From the NCBI GenBank assembly GCA_945281075.1, contig CALYQE010000036.1, positions 1 through 16,073 of the forward strand: a stretch of 16,073 bases of DNA, in the 5' to 3' direction. Source of the stretch: an uncultured Lactobacillus sp. (GTDB lineage: Bacteria; Bacillota; Bacilli; Lactobacillales; Lactobacillaceae). The position numbers and the translations under genes are program-made. How positions within the stretch are numbered: position 1 is the first letter of the stretch; every line of letters starts with the position of its first letter. This document shows, piece after piece, positions 13,019 through 16,073 of this stretch. Under the pieces are notes generated by a model. It worked only from the letters and a program-made list of their open reading frames with translations, searched no databases and was not told the origin of the DNA.

Positions 13019-14044
13019 TTATTTTTGCGCCAAATCAGCTGCCGCTTTAATATTTTGCATAGCTGGCAATGGAATTTTGCCCAAGCCGTCAAGTCCTACA
13101 TTTAGCAGGTAGTTAATACCTAAACTATTTAAGTGCTTGCGATATTGATAAATAGTTTCAGGGGTCTTCCAGTTTTGATCACGGTATGAAAAGCCCCATG
13201 AATCATTGATTGTTCCGGCAGTTTCATACAAGCCGTAAGGTGATGGCTTGAAGCCGTCAACAGCGTTATAATCAACATCTTGCTGTTCTGTTTCTTTTTC
13301 ACTCGGAATCTCGTTATCGCCGAGTGAAACATAGTCGTACTTGCCGTTTCCTAGACGTGAATTAATCAGACATTCTGGTTGCAGCTCTTTGACAGTATCA
13401 TAGATTTCCTGGCTTTGTTCTTCATTCAGCGTCATTGGAACATCAAACCAGGCTGTCGCTATTTTACCATAATTACTCATGATTTCTTTAATCTGCGGCA
13501 TAATCTTGTCATTAAAGCACTGATTAAAGTTCTTGTCTTTTCCTGGAAAATCCCAGCTGTTATCCCAAGTTGTTCCCGCTGACTCAAGATCATTAGAAAG
13601 ATAGCCACCACCATTGGGCTCATGCCAGTCTAAATCTTGCGAGTAATACAAACCGAATTTCAAATCTGCTTTTTCACAGGCTTGTGCAAGTTCGCCAATC
13701 ACATCACGGTGGAAAGGTGTCGCATCATACACATTATATGGATCAACCTGGGAGTGATACATTGCAAAGCCATCGTGGTGCTTAGTAGTAACTACCAAAT
13801 ACTTCATGCCACACTCTTTTGCAAATGCCACAATTTTATCCGCATCAAAATAGAGTGGATTAAACACGGTCGCCAGTTTGCTGTATTCAGCAATTGGTAT
13901 TTGCAGCCTGGACTGAATCCATTCGGCATAATAACTTGATGATCTGCCGTCATATTCACCGGCAAGGAGCGAATACAAGCTCCAGTGAATCATCATGCCG
14001 TACTTTGCTTCTTTAAACCAGGCAATATTTTGATTTTTATTCAT
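13019..14044 (-). CDS. alfC: GH29 alpha-L-fucosidase, AlfC-like
   Basis: The 341-residue protein is a single-domain intracellular GH29 fucosidase with no signal peptide. Motifs seen are YGMMIHWSLYS (15-25), VVTTKHHDGFAMY (84-96) and IATAWFDVP (195-203), with nucleophile D201, and LGDNEIP (241-247), where D243 is the likely acid/base. From memory, AlfC of Lactobacillus casei is about 344 residues with D200 and D242 in these roles, an almost exact offset. AlfC prefers alpha-1,6-linked fucose on GlcNAc, the core fucose of N-glycans. In L. casei it sits with the permease gene alfH; here the equivalent permease is broken. The TAGGAGA ribosome binding site lies inside the transporter remnant, whose stop codon overlaps this start. 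The enzyme itself looks intact. Confidence 0.9.
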   Translation of the reverse strand: MNKNQNIAWFKEAKYGMMIHWSLYSLLAGEYDGRSSSYYAEWIQSRLQIPIAEYSKLATVFNPLYFDADKIVAFAKECGMKYLVVTTKHHDGFAMYHSQVDPYNVYDATPFHRDVIGELAQACEKADLKFGLYYSQDLDWHEPNGGGYLSNDLESAGTTWDNSWDFPGKDKNFNQCFNDKIMPQIKEIMSNYGKIATAWFDVPMTLNEEQSQEIYDTVKELQPECLINSRLGNGKYDYVSLGDNEIPSEKETEQQDVDYNAVDGFKPSPYGLYETAGTINDSWGFSYRDQNWKTPETIYQYRKHLNSLGINYLLNVGLDGLGKIPLPAMQNIKAAADLAQK

Positions 14045-14803
14045 AAAATTCTCCTAACGGTGAACTCTGAGCAAACAGCTCCGTCATGTGCGGGTTCATG
14101 ATCCCCCAGAAAAAGCCGGCAACAATTACGCAGGCACCAATTAGATAAGCAATCTTCAAAAACAGCGTCGCGCCTAACGCCAGTCCCGCGATTGTCGCAC
14201 TGATCGCGGTCGTATTTTCTTCCCGGCATGATAAATGTATTTATAAAGAAGACCCGAAATAATCGCAGCAATTGGGAAAAGACTTAGAATAAAGCTCCCC
14301 GTACTGCTATCGCCAATATGGTTTTCAACAATATAACTTGGAATTTTTAAGTTAATGCCCATATAGCTAATCTGCATGATGCCAAATAAAATGGCATAAC
14401 CAATTATTTGCCAGTTTGTCGTCTGCTTAATTTTTTGCTGGTCAACATTTTCACCAACCATCACACTGTAATTATCAAAACGCTTTGGAATCCAAAACAA
14501 AGTCATTAAAAATGGAATAGCTGCCAAGGTAAAAACCCAGTATGCCGTGTGCCAAACAATTTTAATCAAATATCCAACTAAAAAGAGCGAGAAAGTACTA
14601 CCAATATTGATAAAAGAATTGCGGTAACCTAAAAGTTCATTAGCCCTTGTTTCATCATAAATATCGGTAATATAAGAAACACTTAAGGGCGTTAATAATG
14701 CAATTCCGACCCCTACCATGATTCTCGAAAATAAAATCAGTGCGTAACTCTCTGTAAAAACGGGAATAATAGCTCTAATTAATCGATAAAGCAAGCGCTT
14801 TCT
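14037..14803 (-). pseudogene. Broken MFS transporter (alfH-like) upstream of the fucosidase gene
   Basis: The leftward frame contains recognisable MFS permease sequence, from RKRLLYR through LFSRIMVGVGIALLTPLSVSYITDI. It starts directly after an in-frame TAA (14806-14804), so the first two or so membrane segments are missing. Near 14215-14218 an A4 tract (minus strand) breaks the frame. One added A would rejoin it to a downstream frame encoding two more membrane segments (TAISATIAGLALGATLFLK and IGACVIVAGFFWGIMNPHM). That frame stops at 14037, eight bases into the fucosidase gene, without the expected last two helices. The gene is therefore truncated at both ends and frameshifted. Its coupling to the GH29 gene suggests it once imported the fucosylated substrate. 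The frameshift alone could be a sequencing error; the truncations are less easily explained that way. Confidence 0.8.
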
Positions 14804-14854
14804 TTAGCGATTATGCTGTATATCTAGCCTCTTAACACGTGATTTTATCCTTAA

Positions 14855-14953
14855 AAAACTCAGTTTGATGGCGCCTTTTTAATTTTTGCTGCCTGTGCTT
14901 CTGGTTGGATAAGTCTGCTCTACGATCAAGTGATTTTTTTGCTAGAAAAATGA
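14855..14953 (+). pseudogene. Possible 3' remnant of a membrane protein gene
   Basis: A 32-codon rightward frame follows an in-frame TAA (14852-14854) and ends at TGA 14951-14953. It encodes KTQFDGAFLIFAACASGW, then ISLLYDQVIFLLEK, a hydrophobic stretch like the last helix and tail of an MFS permease. It stops inside the hairpin at 14946-14984, as a real gene end would. It has no start codon or ribosome binding site. It might be an inverted or rearranged transporter fragment, but a chance open frame cannot be excluded. The remaining sequence between 14804 and 14855 shows nothing recognisable. Confidence 0.3.
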
Positions 14954-14984
14954 CAGCCTGTATTTGATACTGACTGTCATTTTT
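14946..14984. terminator. Bidirectional terminator at the mazG-like gene end
   Basis: AAAAATGACAG (14946-14956) pairs perfectly with CTGTCATTTTT (14974-14984). The 17-base loop can form an extra GTAT/ATAC stem. A and T runs flank both arms. It contains the stop codon of the leftward MazG-like gene and also that of the small rightward remnant. Confidence 0.8.
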
Positions 14985-15294
14985 GTTCGTCATCACTTTT
15001 TACGTGCTTCGTCCCATTTTGATCATAAACGCGTTCTTCATTAATCTTCATTTTTACAACAATATCCGTTCCCAGATCACTGCCCAGCATTTCAGCAATC
15101 CCTAGAAGGAAAATAGCGACATCGGCCAGTTCTTCACTGATATTATCTTGGTCTTGTTTCAGATAGGCTTGAAAGAGTTCGTTGACCTCGCCATATAATA
15201 AAAGCAAGTCAAACTTGATGTCAGTGGTATTAAAGCCATGCTTTTCCTTGTTTTCCATTACCCGCTTTTGTAATTTTTCAGTGTCGATAATCAT
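14977..15294 (-). CDS. MazG-like nucleotide pyrophosphohydrolase
   Basis: This 105-residue, mostly helical protein belongs to the MazG/all-alpha NTP pyrophosphohydrolase superfamily. The Mg2+-binding acidic pattern is visible as LYGEVNELFQAYL (33-45), then SEELADVAIFLLGIAEML (53-70), with ExxE and EELAD contributing ligands, followed by the conserved KMKINEERVY helix. Such enzymes hydrolyse (d)NTPs to NMP and pyrophosphate, often to clear damaged nucleotides. At this size it is a single-domain form, unlike the two-domain MazG of E. coli. Its ATG overlaps the DUF2087 stop by four bases (ATGA), with an AAAAGGAG site, so translation is coupled. The C-terminal tail (KHVKSDDEQK) is polar. The exact nucleotide preference is unknown. 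Confidence 0.85.
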   Translation of the reverse strand: MIIDTEKLQKRVMENKEKHGFNTTDIKFDLLLLYGEVNELFQAYLKQDQDNISEELADVAIFLLGIAEMLGSDLGTDIVVKMKINEERVYDQNGTKHVKSDDEQK

Positions 15295-15575
15295 GCTTTA
15301 CTCCTTTTTTGCAAATTAACCCAGTAAAAACGACCGTCATCAGTTCGCGTTAAAAAATGATACTCAATCAAGTCACGCCTGCGCGTGATATAGTCATCAA
15401 GATACTTCATCAAGATCAGGTTGACTTCTTGCTCTGAATATTGTTTTCCTATTTCAAACTTCGAAGCTAAGTATGCTAGAATTACTAACCTATTTTTGGC
15501 TTTACCCGGCCAAGTCTTAACTACTCCATTGGCATCTAAGTATCGCTTTAGTACTTCATCTTTTTCCACATTCAT
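15291..15575 (-). CDS. DUF2087 domain-containing protein
   Basis: The 94 residues match the DUF2087 pattern: KRYLDANGVVKTWPGKAKNRLVILAYLASKFE, then YSEQEVNLILMKYLDD, RRRDLIEYHFLTRTDDGRFYW. The predicted structure is a small winged-helix-like fold, and DUF2087 is sometimes fused to ArsR or other DNA-binding domains, so a regulatory or nucleic-acid role is plausible but unproved. It starts 6 bases after the ABC ATPase stop, with an AGGGGG ribosome binding site, and overlaps the MazG-like gene by four bases. The three genes form one leftward unit. Confidence 0.85.
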   Translation of the reverse strand: MNVEKDEVLKRYLDANGVVKTWPGKAKNRLVILAYLASKFEIGKQYSEQEVNLILMKYLDDYITRRRDLIEYHFLTRTDDGRFYWVNLQKRSKA

Positions 15576-15581
15576 CGCCCC

Positions 15582-16073
15582 CTATTTATTCAGTTTGATA
15601 ATCTGATCAAACATTGCTTTTTCTTCCTCAGAAATTTTATGGGCTACTTCAATCACGGCCAAGTTTGGCTGCTTTAGCAACGTCTGGTGAATTTCAAGAG
15701 ATAATTCAGGGTCGAGGGCACTAGTTGCCTCATCCGCTAGCAGAATTGGTCGCTCAGACAGCAATGCACGGGCAATCTCAATTCTTTGAATTTGACCGCC
15801 TGATAAGTTGACGCCCTTTTCGCCCACTTGATAGTCCCATCCTTTCTCTGAAATTAAATTAGTAAGTCCTGCCGATTTTATCGCATGCGCCAGTTCATTG
15901 TCTGTAACCTCGCGTCCTAAAGAAATGTTAAATTTGATGGTATCGTCAAAAATAAACGGTTTTTGGTTAACATAGCTGAAGCTATCGTGTGCTATGTTCC
16001 AGTTTCCCGTCACGCTTCTTTGATTAATATATACATTTCCTTTATCCGGCTTGATTTTGCCTAGCATCAGGTT
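15582..16073 (-). CDS. ABC transporter ATP-binding protein, C-terminal part (cut by window edge)
   Basis: The open frame runs off the right edge; 163 codons plus stop are present. From the first in-window methionine (16067), the Q-loop is VNQKPFIF (33-40), the signature LSGGQ (88-92), Walker B ILLADE (108-113) with catalytic E113, the D-loop SALD (116-119) and the switch histidine H143 in EVAHKIS. The visible N-L-M-L-G is what normally follows Walker A (GxGKSTLL), which must lie just outside. The organisation (NISLG after the Q-loop, DYQVGEKGVNLSGGQ) is that of an exporter-type ABC protein, probably a fused membrane-ATPase half-transporter. The substrate cannot be inferred. It is the first visible gene of the set leading to the DUF2087 and MazG-like genes. 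Confidence 0.9.
   Translation of the reverse strand, partial: NLMLGKIKPDKGNVYINQRSVTGNWNIAHDSFSYVNQKPFIFDDTIKFNISLGREVTDNELAHAIKSAGLTNLISEKGWDYQVGEKGVNLSGGQIQRIEIARALLSERPILLADEATSALDPELSLEIHQTLLKQPNLAVIEVAHKISEEEKAMFDQIIKLNK

Noticed and set aside
14041..14271. Leftward 76-codon frame upstream of the fucosidase gene
   Set aside because: Its product is arginine- and cysteine-rich with no membrane segments. The overlapping alternative frame encodes permease helices, so this one is an out-of-frame reading of the pseudogene.
14790..14803. cre-like AGCAAGCGCTTTCT
   Set aside because: It matches only 11 of 14 and lies in permease coding sequence (the RKRLL region), not in a promoter.
1..16073. 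CRISPR arrays, tRNA or rRNA genes, insertion sequences, riboswitches
   Set aside because: I read both strands for direct repeats, tRNA-like cloverleaves, transposase motifs and long structured leaders and found none I could support. All gaps between genes are under 300 bases.

Overview
The window looks like a chromosomal segment of a low-GC, fermentative Firmicute, most probably a Lactobacillus of the acidophilus/delbrueckii group. The reasons are AT-rich DNA with strong GGAGG-type ribosome binding sites, catabolite-responsive (cre) boxes, lactobacillus-type protein sequences and intrinsic terminators. I see no rRNA, tRNA, CRISPR array, phage gene or insertion sequence.

Region 1 (1-11131) is a carboxylate or sugar-acid utilisation locus. 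A GntR-like regulator is cut by the left edge. Next is a divergent deoC-like aldolase with its own promoter carrying two cre boxes. Then comes a tight leftward five-gene operon, in transcription order: four-carbon acid-sugar kinase (DUF1537), cytoplasmic Asp-box/sialidase-fold protein, iron-containing alcohol dehydrogenase, DapA/NanA-family lyase and PdxA2-like dehydrogenase, closed by a terminator. A divergent PrpR-like regulator with a decayed AAA+ module follows. After it are a leftward SLC13-type anion permease and a divergent rightward pair: a 90-residue unknown protein and a YhcH/NanQ-family protein. The kinase/PdxA2 pair is known in other bacteria to turn D-threonate or D-erythronate into dihydroxyacetone phosphate plus CO2. 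The lyase, dehydrogenase and propeller protein suggest a larger parent molecule. I cannot name the substrate. The two divergent intergenic regions share a 15-bp dyad, GTTTAA-N3-TTAAAC, seen four times. It is a good candidate for the operator of the PrpR-like regulator and would tie permease, enzymes, YhcH and regulator into one regulon.

Region 2 (11243-12824) holds a LysR-type regulator divergent from a small PAS-domain protein whose promoter carries a cre box.

Region 3 (12966-14803) holds an intact AlfC-like GH29 alpha-L-fucosidase behind the remains of its MFS transporter. The transporter is truncated at both ends and frameshifted.

Region 4 (14855-16073) holds a small rightward coding remnant facing a leftward housekeeping-like set: an ABC transporter ATPase cut by the right edge, a DUF2087 protein and a MazG-like pyrophosphohydrolase. 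A bidirectional terminator sits between the two.
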